A DNA stretch of 64,000 nucleotides from the IMG/VR virus record IMGVR_UViG_3300035698_007508, positions 62,001-126,000 of that record; one strand, written 5' to 3'. Numbering within the stretch: position 1 is the stretch's first letter; every line of letters starts with the position of its first letter. The notes under the pieces are model-generated. The model did no database searches, was not told the origin of the DNA, and was given only the letters and a program-made list of their open reading frames with translations. This stretch comes from a virus. Positions 50,749-60,444 of the stretch are shown here, piece by piece. The position numbers were made by a program, and so were the translations under genes.

Positions 50749-51868
50749 TTTTCATCTCGGCTACAAGCAGTACGGCTTCGCTGACCGGCAAGCTGACTTC
50801 TTAGCTGCGGCAGCGCAAGTTTTCGACCAGGCGCTGCTATTGGGCGCAGACTATGTCACCCTCGGTGGTGACCAGTTCCAGTCCGTACACCCACCGGCTA
50901 GCGCCGTGTTTGGACTGTACGAGACGGTACGTCAGTCCAAAGAGGCCGGTATCCAGGTGTACGGGATCGACGGTAACCACGATGCGTCAGGCACGCAGTG
51001 GCTAGAAGTTTGCGGCGTCCAGCCGTTGGAACTCTGGGCCTCAGACGGCACACCGATCGTGCAGGATCTCGTCAAAGGCGACGAGATAGTCCATGTTTTC
51101 GGACTTAACTCGGCACCGCCGACGATATTCCGCAAACGCCTGGCGGACATGGTCGCCGCGTGCAAGAAGCACAGCATGACGGTTGACATCCTGTTCATAC
51201 ACATGCCGCTTGCGGATATGTGGGGGATGGGCCTGGCCGACGTGTCCGCTATGGAGATCGCAACCGCGGTTAAAGACATCGGCACACGCCTGGTACTGAT
51301 GGGCGATATTCACGACTACAAGGAGACTGTTATTGGCGGTGTACGTTTCATCTACCCCGGTAGTACTGAAATGACGGCCAGCGATGAACAGCCCGCGAAG
51401 TCGTGTTCGGTGATCGACATTACACCTACCGAACTCAAGACGGCGATCCAGACGATCCCGACGCGCCCGATGGTCGATGTGTACATCGACACCGAGCAAG
51501 CGCTGGATGATCTGATGACCGAGGTACAGCGTTCCACATCGGGCGATCGTAAGCCGATCGTCATGGTGGCATACGATCCTAAGCTCAAGGGCTTTGCCGC
51601 ACGGGCAGAGTCGCTGCTGCGGGATCGAGCACTGTATAGGCTGATGCCGCGGCCCCACACGCAGGACGGTGATCTGTTTCAACAGATTGCGAATCAGGCG
51701 TTTGAACGCACGGGCGCGCTGCGCAACCTGCGGGACGTGCTCATACAGTCGTTTGACGAAGCTAGCGACGAATACAGCCTGATCCTCCAACTGTTGGAGA
51801 ATCCGGATTCCGTTACGGATATCATCGTACAATATGCGAAGGCCCAAGGCCTCGATATTGTCAACTAA
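50726..51868 (+). CDS. SbcD/Mre11-like nuclease subunit (T4 gp47 type)
   Basis: A 380-residue metallophosphoesterase. The metal motifs are in order: HSADFHLGYKQYG (Asp, His), LGGDQFQSV (Asp), GIDGNHDASG (Asn, His), FIHMPLADMWG (His) and MGDIHDYKE (Asp-x-His). A capping region and helical tail follow (AFERTGALRNLRDVLIQSF). With the SbcC-like ATPase it would form the recombination/end-processing complex used in phage replication and double-strand break repair. Start at ATG 50726 inside the RNase H gene. One unidentified gene separates it from its partner. Confidence 0.85.
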   Translation: MRIVHSADFHLGYKQYGFADRQADFLAAAAQVFDQALLLGADYVTLGGDQFQSVHPPASAVFGLYETVRQSKEAGIQVYGIDGNHDASGTQWLEVCGVQPLELWASDGTPIVQDLVKGDEIVHVFGLNSAPPTIFRKRLADMVAACKKHSMTVDILFIHMPLADMWGMGLADVSAMEIATAVKDIGTRLVLMGDIHDYKETVIGGVRFIYPGSTEMTASDEQPAKSCSVIDITPTELKTAIQTIPTRPMVDVYIDTEQALDDLMTEVQRSTSGDRKPIVMVAYDPKLKGFAARAESLLRDRALYRLMPRPHTQDGDLFQQIANQAFERTGALRNLRDVLIQSFDEASDEYSLILQLLENPDSVTDIIVQYAKAQGLDIVN

Positions 51869-51877
51869 GGAACTATC

Positions 51878-52534
51878 ATGCCAATGGAAGCAGCACACAT
51901 CTCAGGCGCGGCGGGAAATCCCGACGGTGCCAAGGCCCGTATCATATTCAAGATCGGCGGGCAGTCCAACCAGATCCAGGCCAAGCAGGAAGAACGGGAG
52001 TTCAGTGACCCCATCGTGTTCATGAACCGATCGGCGATCTTCCCTAACCCACAGAACTTCGGCCTGAAGCTGACCGTCGTGGAGACCTCGTCACATCAGT
52101 GGCCAAAGCCTCCAAGCCCGATGAACCAGTTCTACGTCCAGCTGACCGTTGACGCGCAAGGCCCGGACATGGGACGGATCAACGAGTGGGCGCGACGCGT
52201 GAACCAGGCCATCAAGGTCTTTATGCCCAGTGCGTACGGTGCGACATCCGAGCGCGCCAAGCACTTGGAAGAGACTGGCCGCGCTAACCCCATGACACAG
52301 GGCGTGGCGAGTCCGGGACAGATACACGTTATCGGCGGCGGTGGCGAACGCGCAGCGCATTTGCGTGAGCGTGGTATCGATCAGCCGACCAAGGAAGGCG
52401 CACAGCAGCACGTACAGCGCGCACGTACGGAAGCCCAAGGGCCGCGGCCGCCCGTAGAGCCCATCCCGAACGACGTCTTGGACACACCACTACCAGGAGG
52501 GCAGGATGAAGCTAACCGCATTCCGGGCGCGTAA
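51878..52534 (+). CDS. Unidentified protein between SbcD- and SbcC-like genes (218 aa)
   Basis: ATG 51878 follows aaggaactatc. The first half is beta-rich (ARIIFKIGGQSNQIQAKQEE, then FGLKLTVVETSSHQWPKPPS), the second Gly/Arg/Gln-rich and probably disordered (GERAAHLRERGIDQPTKEG). There is no recognised motif. Its 3' end overlaps the SbcC-like gene by 29 nt, so it is co-translated with the nuclease complex and may be an accessory subunit. Confidence 0.5.
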   Translation: MPMEAAHISGAAGNPDGAKARIIFKIGGQSNQIQAKQEEREFSDPIVFMNRSAIFPNPQNFGLKLTVVETSSHQWPKPPSPMNQFYVQLTVDAQGPDMGRINEWARRVNQAIKVFMPSAYGATSERAKHLEETGRANPMTQGVASPGQIHVIGGGGERAAHLRERGIDQPTKEGAQQHVQRARTEAQGPRPPVEPIPNDVLDTPLPGGQDEANRIPGA

Positions 52535-54680
52535 CGTATTCCAGCACGAGCTGTTTGACCGCCAGATTGAGGGTAACCTGATCGGCATTATCGGTCCGAA
52601 TGGGTCGGGCAAGTCCAACCTGCTTAAGGCCATCCAATTCACGCTGACGGGCGAGGTACCGGATAAGCGTAAGGAGCAGCTGCTCCGCTGGGGCGCCGAA
52701 GACGGCGGTGAAGCGACAGTCGAACTGATTCATGCCGGCGCCAAGGGGTCTGTTACCCGGAGCGTGTCAGGCGGTAAAACCGGGTTCAAGTTCGGGCCCG
52801 GTGTAGATCTGACCGGCATCACCAACGTCAATGCAGGCGTGGCAGAGCATTTGGGGCTGGATCGGGACATCGCACGTACCGTATTCGTACCTCAGGCTGA
52901 GCTGGATAGCATCCTGTTCGATCAGGCGAGTAAGCGTGAACTGGCGTTTCAACGCATGTGTGGCATCGGCGAAGCCGCCAAGATCCAGAAACAACTGGGT
53001 CAAATTGTCACAACCAAGTTCCCGCCGCTCGCCGACTATGACGAGCAGATCGCGCTGGGCAGGGCCGAAATGGATCAGATGGAGCAGCGTACTGTCGCGC
53101 TGGAGTCCCAGCTGGCCGCGCTCGCCTCTCAACTGGCGCGGGTGGACGAAGAGTCCATCCGGCAGCAGCGTATACAGTACCAGGAGCTCGGGCAGGCCGC
53201 CCAGGCGGCTCTGCGTGCCTTCCAGCGCGGCGAGCAGCTCAAGAAGGCCATGCAGGGCGACCAGGAGACGTTACAGGCCATCCAGGCCAGTACACGGGGT
53301 ATAGACATGGCTGCGGTGGACGGTAAGATCACCGAGGCTCAGGCTACGCTCATGTCGGCCAGGGAGTACCAGTCACGGCTCGCAACCTGGAACGAGCAGC
53401 AGAAGGCGCTGAAGGACCTTGGAGATCCGCCAGCGGCCTCTAAGGAGCTGGAGAAGCTATCTGCTGACCTTGCGACCATGCGGAACGCTGTAGGCGCGAT
53501 ACAGGGCAATCTTGGGCTATACAACGATCTGTTGCAGGCCATGGATAAGTCATACCACGTTAAGGACGGCGATGCGACGTTCTGCCCGGTGTGCGGGGCT
53601 GCGATAATCGACTTCGATACCCTACGGCAGGCACTGAAGACCAAGATCGCAGGCTGCCAGGCCGCCCTGGGTAAATATGACGTGAATGGCGCAAACCAGC
53701 GCTACCAGATCCTCAACACCCAGACCACCAGCTGGTCGACGCGCCAATCGCTCTTGACGGAGCAGGAGGCTAAGTCTAAACAGCTGTTGGACGCGACGGA
53801 GCAGGTTGACGCGGATGTCAGTACGCTCCAGGCCGAGATCACCAACATGCAGCAGGTACGGTCCGAGCTGGAGCGTATGTTCCGGCAACTGGCTGAGGTA
53901 CAGGCACGTTTGGAGCTCAACGGCAAGCAATGCGAGCAGGCAGCCAATGAACTGAGCGACGCAACTACCAAGATTGCACAATTCGGCGGCCAAGGCTCCG
54001 ATTACGCGCAGTTGCAGCAGTCGTCGGTGCAGGGCCTGAGCCGGCTGGACCAGACCATACAGGCTATCCAGCAGCAACGCCAGCAGCAAGCGGGCATACA
54101 GGGGCAGGTCGGTGAGCTCAAGGGCCGCATGGTTACCCTCAAAGCCAGTCTGGATTCGCTCCAGCATCGGAGAGATCAACAAGGCACGTACAACAACGTG
54201 AGGGCAACGGTCGAAGGCGTACGGGAGTGGTTGCACTACTCCAACGGCCCCCATGCCCTGGCGGTGTCCATCATGGACGGACTAACTGCGCACGTTAATA
54301 CGTTCCTGCGGAAGCTGGATGCGCCGTTCGCGGCGCTGACGGATGACACTGACCTGTCGTACCGTTGCCCGTTCACGGATGGGCGTCCGATGCCTGTAGA
54401 CGGACCACCGGATGCGGCGGAGCTATCGGGCGGGCAGAAGGTATTACTAGCCATATCGTTTAGACTGGCGAGCTACTGTATGTTCGCGAACAAGCAGGGC
54501 CTGCTGTGCCTAGATGAACCTTCTGCATTTCTGGACACTGATAATGTGTCTAACTTGTGTAACCTACTTGAGAAGGTTAAGGAAGTTGCGCAAGCGATGG
54601 ACCTGCAGATCTGGATTTCGACACATGAACGTGCTTTGATGCCGTTTTTCGACACCGTGTTCGATTTTGGAGCGCACTGA
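52506..54680 (+). CDS. SbcC/Rad50-like ATPase subunit (T4 gp46 type)
   Basis: A 724-residue SMC-type ATPase. Walker A is IGPNGSGKSNLL near residue 30, and coiled-coil arms flank a zinc-hook FCPVCGAAI near residue 360. The signature motif AELSGGQKVLLAIS and Walker B LLCLDEPSAFLD lie near residues 640-675, and the H-loop is ISTHERAL. All key motifs are intact. It clamps DNA ends and gates the SbcD-like nuclease. A strong terminator follows seven bases after the stop. Confidence 0.9.
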   Translation: MKLTAFRARNVFQHELFDRQIEGNLIGIIGPNGSGKSNLLKAIQFTLTGEVPDKRKEQLLRWGAEDGGEATVELIHAGAKGSVTRSVSGGKTGFKFGPGVDLTGITNVNAGVAEHLGLDRDIARTVFVPQAELDSILFDQASKRELAFQRMCGIGEAAKIQKQLGQIVTTKFPPLADYDEQIALGRAEMDQMEQRTVALESQLAALASQLARVDEESIRQQRIQYQELGQAAQAALRAFQRGEQLKKAMQGDQETLQAIQASTRGIDMAAVDGKITEAQATLMSAREYQSRLATWNEQQKALKDLGDPPAASKELEKLSADLATMRNAVGAIQGNLGLYNDLLQAMDKSYHVKDGDATFCPVCGAAIIDFDTLRQALKTKIAGCQAALGKYDVNGANQRYQILNTQTTSWSTRQSLLTEQEAKSKQLLDATEQVDADVSTLQAEITNMQQVRSELERMFRQLAEVQARLELNGKQCEQAANELSDATTKIAQFGGQGSDYAQLQQSSVQGLSRLDQTIQAIQQQRQQQAGIQGQVGELKGRMVTLKASLDSLQHRRDQQGTYNNVRATVEGVREWLHYSNGPHALAVSIMDGLTAHVNTFLRKLDAPFAALTDDTDLSYRCPFTDGRPMPVDGPPDAAELSGGQKVLLAISFRLASYCMFANKQGLLCLDEPSAFLDTDNVSNLCNLLEKVKEVAQAMDLQIWISTHERALMPFFDTVFDFGAH

Positions 54681-54686
54681 TAAGAA

Positions 54687-54714
54687 AGGGCGCCCTTCGG
54701 GGCGCCCTGCTTTT
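54687..54714 (+). terminator. Rho-independent terminator after the SbcDC operon
   Basis: A perfect 9-bp stem (agggcgccc 54687-54695 with gggcgccct 54700-54708) with UUCG loop, followed by gctttt. Very stable and typical. Confidence 0.85.
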
Positions 54715-54755
54715 ACACCATGATTTACACCGAAACACACTACACTGGAGATACT

Positions 54756-55598
54756 ATGAGCTGGGACTTTGACTACGAGAAGGCGTGGAGTACACGTGCA
54801 CGACCTATGCTGCTGGCCCTGCCGGCAGAAGTACTTGAGCTGATGCAACTTACATCCGTAACGATGGAAGGCCAGCGCCAGAACGAGGCGCTGGGTATGG
54901 ATTGGCCTGAGGATCCGACCCTGTTGGAGGCGTTCAACGCCATCGACAAGGACGTACTGTGGCGCGCACAGTCCATTGTGTACAGCTATGGGCACTGGTA
55001 CTCGGGTAAGAAAGCTGAGGCTGACAAAGCCTGGCAACTGCCGGATGTACTGGTAGACCAGCATGGTGGGTACTGGAAGTTCCAGCACCTGGCCAAGCAG
55101 AACCTGATCGACCGTGAATGGTGTAGCCCGGAAGCCCCTGGGTGGGACATACCGGAACTACATGCGGATGCGCTGAAGCCCGATTGCTACACGCACACAA
55201 AGGATAGCGAGTACACGTCGGAAGAACTGAAGTACAAGTACATGAAGCTTGTGCCCGATATGGTGACCGTCCATGACGTCATCCACTGCAACTACAAGGT
55301 ACAGGGCAATCCTGGCCATCCGTTCGTGATCGGGTCCCAGCACTTCCCAAAAGACGGGGGTATGTACATCGATGTACATCAGGCTGGTTGCGCGTTCTCC
55401 GATCCAAAGCGCGGTATCCGCCATTGTGGCCTACCCTACGAGGATCACACTTCGGATCACGTGCTGGTACTCAAACTGCTACGCAATACCACGAACACCG
55501 AATTGGGCGCGGCGTGTAAGTCGTTAGGCGATCAGCTGGAAGCTGACGGCCTGGACGGTATCGCATTCGTAGCCACCGGGTTCGAGGTGACTAAGTGA
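54756..55598 (+). CDS. Unidentified Cys/His-containing protein (280 aa)
   Basis: I prefer ATG 54756 (behind ctggagatact) over the in-frame ATG 54720. The protein is Trp-, Tyr- and His-rich, with IHCNYKVQGNPGHPFVIGSQ near residue 176, CAFSDPKRGIRHCGLPYEDH near 214 and a Cys in WCSPEAPGWD. The scattered Cys and His could bind a metal. I recognise no family. It follows the SbcDC terminator and so starts a new unit, although no clear promoter was found. Its stop overlaps the GTG of the next gene. Confidence 0.5.
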   Translation: MSWDFDYEKAWSTRARPMLLALPAEVLELMQLTSVTMEGQRQNEALGMDWPEDPTLLEAFNAIDKDVLWRAQSIVYSYGHWYSGKKAEADKAWQLPDVLVDQHGGYWKFQHLAKQNLIDREWCSPEAPGWDIPELHADALKPDCYTHTKDSEYTSEELKYKYMKLVPDMVTVHDVIHCNYKVQGNPGHPFVIGSQHFPKDGGMYIDVHQAGCAFSDPKRGIRHCGLPYEDHTSDHVLVLKLLRNTTNTELGAACKSLGDQLEADGLDGIAFVATGFEVTK

Positions 55599-55990
55599 TT
55601 GTAGTATATGTGGATGACACTAACGGGCGGGCTAGAGCCTTATCTGACGAACCCGAGTTACGCGACGAGCACATACATGTAATACGGCGCCTACGCGATG
55701 ACGTATCGTCATCTATATCGGACCCAGCGGCATACATGGGCATCGAGGTGGCGCCTGATACATGGGCACACTGCGACGTACAGCAAGTAAATATCGAAAT
55801 CACAGATGAGTTCAAGAGCTCGATAATGTGCGCGGTTGAAACGCACGACGACAATGCGCTACAGGCTGTTATAGTATGCCGCGAATTAGTCGAAACGTAC
55901 GACGAGGGTGAGAAGAATGGCGGGTCGGTTGAGTGGGAATCGCTTGACGCCGTACACGCCCGCGCAGCCGGGCTAGTAAATCCAGAATAA
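55595..55990 (+). CDS. Unidentified acidic protein (131 aa)
   Basis: Starts at GTG 55595 overlapping the previous stop (GTGA). The 131 residues are acidic, beginning MIVVYVDDTNGRARALSDEP. A later region is helical (VICRELVETYDEGEKNGGSV in approximate outline). There is no recognised motif. Many small acidic proteins of this position in phages are regulators or anti-host factors, but nothing here shows that. Confidence 0.45.
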   Translation: MIVVYVDDTNGRARALSDEPELRDEHIHVIRRLRDDVSSSISDPAAYMGIEVAPDTWAHCDVQQVNIEITDEFKSSIMCAVETHDDNALQAVIVCRELVETYDEGEKNGGSVEWESLDAVHARAAGLVNPE

Positions 55991-56059
55991 CGGTTGACTT
56001 CGTGCGGTCCGGGATCTATGGTATCGCCTGGATCCTGGATCGAATACGAAGGAGAGACC

Positions 56060-56524
56060 GTGAAAGATGCGACCTTTAAGGTAGAGTTCATTCGACATGT
56101 CCTGGCAAACAGTGGACCGGACGGCAAGAAGTGCGAGTTTCAACGCACATCCGACAACGCCCTGGTCTTCCAGCAGAGCTGGTGGCATTCCGCCTTCTTA
56201 CGCGGTATAGATGGCGTAGATGATCTGCGTCACATCAAGCCCAGCGACATCTGCATGGACTTGCAGGTAGAAGCGCCCACCGAGATCTACAGGCGTCGGT
56301 ACGGTGCTAATCGCTATCGTATTCACGAGGCGATCATGCCGGGCACCATCGTTACATTCAGCGCGATCGTTGACGACCGCATCACTGAATCCAATCTCAC
56401 GCTCCTGCTGAGTCGAGTCGGTCGGTTCATCGGACTGTCCCCGTTCGGCCACAGGCTGGGCTACGGTATGTTCCGGTTACTGGACGTCACGGTACAGCCG
56501 AGCGAAGCGCAACGGAGAGTCTGA
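56060..56524 (+). CDS. Unidentified protein with faint RAMP-like C-terminus (154 aa)
   Basis: I choose GTG 56060 because it follows gaaggagagacc at good spacing; longer forms start at TTG 55994. The second half reads GTIVTFSAIVDDRITESNLT, then LLSRVGRFIGLSPFGHRLGY and GMFRLLDVTV. A helix followed by 'G.f.G....G.r.GyG.f.v' is how repeat-associated RNA-binding (RAMP/Cas6-like ferredoxin) domains look, but the glycine loop is shorter and no catalytic His is assigned. The similarity is weak. An upstream WWHSAFLRGI segment is well-defined and might be diagnostic in a search. Confidence 0.4.
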   Translation: MKDATFKVEFIRHVLANSGPDGKKCEFQRTSDNALVFQQSWWHSAFLRGIDGVDDLRHIKPSDICMDLQVEAPTEIYRRRYGANRYRIHEAIMPGTIVTFSAIVDDRITESNLTLLLSRVGRFIGLSPFGHRLGYGMFRLLDVTVQPSEAQRRV

Positions 56525-56799
56525 TGGGTACACCTTTGAAGATTGGCGGCAAGGACGAGCGTTATTCGCGTGTCGAGGATCGTGCCAAGTTTGGCGCGCA
56601 CTTCGACGAGATCGACTTTGGCCATGCTGAAGAAACACCCCACCCACGCGGCGGGAGGACCACTATCAAATACAGGAACGGCGAGAGGCTCGTTGTACGT
56701 GAGCATGGTAAAGTGTTACTACCGGAGGAAGTAGACAGCACTAAATTCATATCGATGTACGACTTACTGGAGCAAGCTGGCCGCATTGAACAAGCATAG
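56524..56799 (+). CDS. Unidentified small protein (91 aa)
   Basis: ATG 56524 overlaps the previous stop by one base (TGATG). The 91 residues are charged, with RAKFGAHFDEIDFGHAEETP and a basic beta-rich middle (GGRTTIKYRNGERLVVREHG). There is no recognised domain. Followed by the UvsW-like helicase after a strong ggagga sequence. Confidence 0.45.
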   Translation: MGTPLKIGGKDERYSRVEDRAKFGAHFDEIDFGHAEETPHPRGGRTTIKYRNGERLVVREHGKVLLPEEVDSTKFISMYDLLEQAGRIEQA

Positions 56800-56816
56800 A
56801 GGAGGACACCGGAGGA

Positions 56817-58349
56817 GTGAAAGTCCGTATCCACTGGGGTAACGGATACGCTAAGGTCGAGCCTGAGTTTCCAACCGAACTCACAAACGCACTACGTTAC
56901 TGGCAGCGCCGTTTCGAGATGGATCCATCCACGTACCAACGGGTCGTGAAGGGTCAATACCGAGAGTGCTATCAGCTTGGTGCCGATTTCGACGATGCTG
57001 GTAACCCGCGTCGTTACCTGCTTACCATGCCGGGGTTCATTCACCGGATTAAGCAGGTATTGGACGATCAGAGTTACGAGTACGAAATCATCGACGAGCG
57101 TACACCGTTTCCCGAACCAAACTACCGCGATGCACTGGCCGGTCTACGCGACTACCAGTTGGATTGCGCGTATACATCCATCGCTTCTGGCGGTGGTATA
57201 TTTGCCTGTCCTACCGGATGGGGCAAAACTCATATAATCGCTGCACACATTCGCGCCTTCCCGTATGAAGAGCTGTGCGCACGCGACACACCTATCACGG
57301 TAATCACCTGCAAGGACCAGGAGATCTGTAGACAGAATGCAGAGAAACTGTCCAAGATCCTACCTCACCGCGATATCGGGCTAGTTATGTCCGGGGTGCG
57401 TAAGTTCAGTGACGACATACAAGTCGTGACGCTGGACAGCCTGCACTACATCAAGGCAAAAGAGGTCGGTACACTGATCGTCGACGAGGTGCACGAAGCC
57501 GCGACTGAGAAGCGTTCTGAGCTGATCAGTCAGATGGTCAATGCACGCCGTTGGGGTGCCAGTGCTACACCTACCGGACGATTCGATGGGTCGGACAAGC
57601 TGACAGAAGGCTTGATCGGTCCTGTGGTCTACCACCGTACATACCAGCAAGGCGTTGATGACGGGGCCCTGGTTCCGATCATGATCCTGTGGGTGAACGT
57701 GGCGGAGCCGCATATCGGACTCGCACGGTACCTGGCCTATAAAACACGCAAGGCCAAGTACGATCACGGTGTGGAGAAGAACGACAGCCAGATTGGGTTG
57801 ATCACCGCACTGATGAAACGCATTCCTGACAGCATGCAGACGCTATGCATCATGCAGCATACGGCGCAGATGAACGCGTTGGTGCCGTATCTGCCGGGAG
57901 TCGAGTACGTACACGCCAAGACCGATGACGCGACACTGAAAAAGGCGCGACAGTACGACCTGATGGCGATCAAGGCCAAGCGACGCAAAGAGATATATCG
58001 CGACGTACAGTCCGGCAAAATCCGCAAGATACTCAGCACCCACGTGTATAAGCAGGGTGTCGACTTCCCGGAAATGCAGGTCATGGTACAGGCCGGCGGT
58101 GGCGGTAGCGCTATCGCGGGTGCGCAAATCCCTGGCCGCGCCAGCCGCCCGAGCGAAGGCAAGGACATATCGGTAGTCATCGACTTCTGGCATCCATGGG
58201 ATACCGTGGACAAGGATGGTAAGACTGTCTCCGGTCCGGTACTTGGCGACGATCAGGCGCGTGATAAGATCTACAAGAAGCTGGGATTCGAACGCCACTG
58301 GCTTGACAGCCTGGGCGAGATCCCGTTCCTGGAGAAAGCATGTCAATAG
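56817..58349 (+). CDS. UvsW-like SF2 DNA helicase (510 aa)
   Basis: Starts at GTG 56817 behind accggagga. After an N-terminal DNA-binding-like part the helicase motifs appear: a Q-like LRDYQLDCAYTSIASGGG, Walker A ACPTGWGKTH (132-138), motif II IVDEVHEAA (about 222), motif III GASATPTGRF, and in the second RecA domain KQGVDFPEMQ and motif VI QIPGRASRPSEGK. This is the order seen in T4 UvsW and UvrB-like SF2 enzymes, which remodel branched DNA, reverse forks and help origin-to-recombination-dependent replication switching. Confidence 0.85.
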   Translation: MKVRIHWGNGYAKVEPEFPTELTNALRYWQRRFEMDPSTYQRVVKGQYRECYQLGADFDDAGNPRRYLLTMPGFIHRIKQVLDDQSYEYEIIDERTPFPEPNYRDALAGLRDYQLDCAYTSIASGGGIFACPTGWGKTHIIAAHIRAFPYEELCARDTPITVITCKDQEICRQNAEKLSKILPHRDIGLVMSGVRKFSDDIQVVTLDSLHYIKAKEVGTLIVDEVHEAATEKRSELISQMVNARRWGASATPTGRFDGSDKLTEGLIGPVVYHRTYQQGVDDGALVPIMILWVNVAEPHIGLARYLAYKTRKAKYDHGVEKNDSQIGLITALMKRIPDSMQTLCIMQHTAQMNALVPYLPGVEYVHAKTDDATLKKARQYDLMAIKAKRRKEIYRDVQSGKIRKILSTHVYKQGVDFPEMQVMVQAGGGGSAIAGAQIPGRASRPSEGKDISVVIDFWHPWDTVDKDGKTVSGPVLGDDQARDKIYKKLGFERHWLDSLGEIPFLEKACQ

Positions 58350-58939
58350 ACACCAGCCCGCGTGACAACGTAGCCATGAAATTGTGGGACGTGTTCTACA
58401 CCGTCATCAAGGAAATTCACGGTAGGGCCCGACGTAAGGGTGAAGGCGTGTTTACGCATCCGCAATACAAGGTCTTCGACATGATCGCGTGCTGGTGTAT
58501 TGAGCACGAGGTCGACGAGGAGGACTACGTCCGGACGACCGCGGGGGTACTGCGAGCCACTGGCAAGTCGTTCTTCAAAATCGAGGACTTCGCGAAGGAT
58601 GAACGCCTCGCCTATTACCTACGCCTGAAGGTCGGTAACGAGGGTGGCGATTCCCAGATACGCTGGAACATTCAAGAAACACATTTACAGACCACGGTCG
58701 CACGTGCGCCGGACATGTATCCGAATCCTTTGGATCCGCTGATCGTGTTTGATACTCCCTTCGATCCGTGGTTCCGGGTCATGTACCCGGAGGAGCCTAT
58801 ACCGGTGATCGTCAGGATCTTCGGCGAACTGGCCTGGGATGACTTAGCGCATAATGGCGCACTACGCCGATACATACGGCAGAAACGACCCGCAGCGCTA
58901 CAGTTACTTGAACGGCAGTTCGGTGGCTTCGTAGACTAG
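58340..58939 (+). CDS. Unidentified replication-region protein (199 aa)
   Basis: ATG 58340 lies within the end of the helicase gene. The protein has an N-terminal helical part (VFYTVIKEIHGRARRKGEGV), a Cys-Trp-Cys stretch (MIACWCIEHEVDEEDY) and a Pro-rich middle (DMYPNPLDPLIVFDTPFDPW). No known domain. By position between two helicases it may be a loader or accessory factor. No evidence of AAA or DnaC-type motifs. Confidence 0.45.
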   Translation: MSIDTSPRDNVAMKLWDVFYTVIKEIHGRARRKGEGVFTHPQYKVFDMIACWCIEHEVDEEDYVRTTAGVLRATGKSFFKIEDFAKDERLAYYLRLKVGNEGGDSQIRWNIQETHLQTTVARAPDMYPNPLDPLIVFDTPFDPWFRVMYPEEPIPVIVRIFGELAWDDLAHNGALRRYIRQKRPAALQLLERQFGGFVD

Positions 58940-58947
58940 GAGGGCCT

Positions 58948-60444
58948 ATGCAAACACAAGCCTTTGGAAATGTGATGCTCGGCAAAGAGATTCAGCAACA
59001 GCTGATCTTGCACATGGCGCGGGACTACAAGGTCCTGCAATATGCGCGCCAGCAACTCGCACTTGAAGATTTCGATTGGGAGATCTGTCAAGTGGTGGCC
59101 AAGGCACTCTACGACTATTACGACGCGTACAATCGGCTGCCTACGTTGGACATTCTGACGTACGAGATTCAGCAGGTGATACTCGGCGCCCGCGGCGACG
59201 TTATACCGCTCCACGACTCGGAGTACGACTATCTGGCATACTTACTAACCATGGTGCGCAACACGCCTACCAGCATGATCAATCCCGACTGGGCGTTCCG
59301 CTCGATCGGTGAGTACATCATGCAGGTCCGGGTCAAGCGCTTCAACATGGATGCCGAACAAGCGTTGCGTACCGGTATAGGTATCGAGGACGTTGCACGG
59401 CGCGGGGCGGATCTCGCAATAGATTCGTCGCCGGCGTCGCAGATCGAATTCAGCGATGCGTTCGATATCTCGGACTTCCCGGTGTACAACCATGAGGTAC
59501 GACACATCACGACCGGGCTGACGCGTATGGACCGCGCAATGGTGGGCGGACCCAAGCCGGGCGAATTCGGGTTGCTGGCCGCATGTCAGGGTATCGGTAA
59601 GACCAATGCGATGATCAACCTACTGCTCAGTGCGGTAAAAGCGGGCTGGTACGGGTTATTCCTGTCCCTTGAGATGCCCGTGGTTCAGATCAAGCAGCGT
59701 ACCGTAGCTATGGCGGCACACATCCTGGCCAGGCGTTTCCGAGAGGGTGCGCTTGAGAACTTCCGCAACGACGAGCTGCATCGACTGCAGATGGTCAACC
59801 AGCGGATGATGAATGGTCGGCTGAAATACGCAGACCTGTCAGCGCATACTGTCACATTTGCCACGCTTGAGACGACCATAGACCGCTGGCTGGAGTGGTT
59901 GGACAAGATAGGGAAGCGCGATAAAGCGGGCCTGATCTGCGTTGACTACCTGGACCTGATCTCACACGGACGAGCCGTAGGCCGCGGTAAGAGCGACTTG
60001 GACGCGGACGTGATGAAGCAGCTGATGGACAGCATCAAGAAGAAGATCGTAAACCGCACGCAGGTGGCTACCCTCATTGCTACCCAAGCTACACGTGATG
60101 CAGAAGGTCAGCAGATCTTCCACCGCAAGCATGTGGCGTGGTCCTTCCACAAGATCGACGCGATTGATTACGGTTTCGGTATCGCCGCGAAAGAAGATAC
60201 TCGTTTGAATCACCTGGACAAGGGTGACGATGACTTGGGCGCCGCAGACGACGCCGGCATTACGCAAAACGGTCGGCACCTATCGTTCAGCTTCTTCAAG
60301 ATGCGCGACGGTGACCCCCAGGCATTCAGTATTTACCAAGCACCCACACTGCGCCTGTACAATACGAAAAAAGAGTACACTACCACTACCAATGCCATTG
60401 ACGGCGGTGAGTACGCACACCTATTCACAGGATTTACCACATGA
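58948..60444 (+). CDS. DnaB-like replicative helicase (498 aa)
   Basis: A RecA-type hexameric helicase. The N-terminal 180 residues are the helical interaction domain. Then come MDRAMVGGPKPGEFGLLAAC with Walker A CQGIGKTN (about 212-218), the DnaB-typical FLSLEMPVVQIKQR, Walker B LICVDYLDLI (about 330), and TLIATQATRDAEGQ with FKMRDGDPQAFS towards the end. The enzyme unwinds DNA ahead of the polymerase. ATG 58948 behind aggagggcct. Its stop overlaps the primase start (ATGA), matching joint function. Confidence 0.88.
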   Translation: MQTQAFGNVMLGKEIQQQLILHMARDYKVLQYARQQLALEDFDWEICQVVAKALYDYYDAYNRLPTLDILTYEIQQVILGARGDVIPLHDSEYDYLAYLLTMVRNTPTSMINPDWAFRSIGEYIMQVRVKRFNMDAEQALRTGIGIEDVARRGADLAIDSSPASQIEFSDAFDISDFPVYNHEVRHITTGLTRMDRAMVGGPKPGEFGLLAACQGIGKTNAMINLLLSAVKAGWYGLFLSLEMPVVQIKQRTVAMAAHILARRFREGALENFRNDELHRLQMVNQRMMNGRLKYADLSAHTVTFATLETTIDRWLEWLDKIGKRDKAGLICVDYLDLISHGRAVGRGKSDLDADVMKQLMDSIKKKIVNRTQVATLIATQATRDAEGQQIFHRKHVAWSFHKIDAIDYGFGIAAKEDTRLNHLDKGDDDLGAADDAGITQNGRHLSFSFFKMRDGDPQAFSIYQAPTLRLYNTKKEYTTTTNAIDGGEYAHLFTGFTT

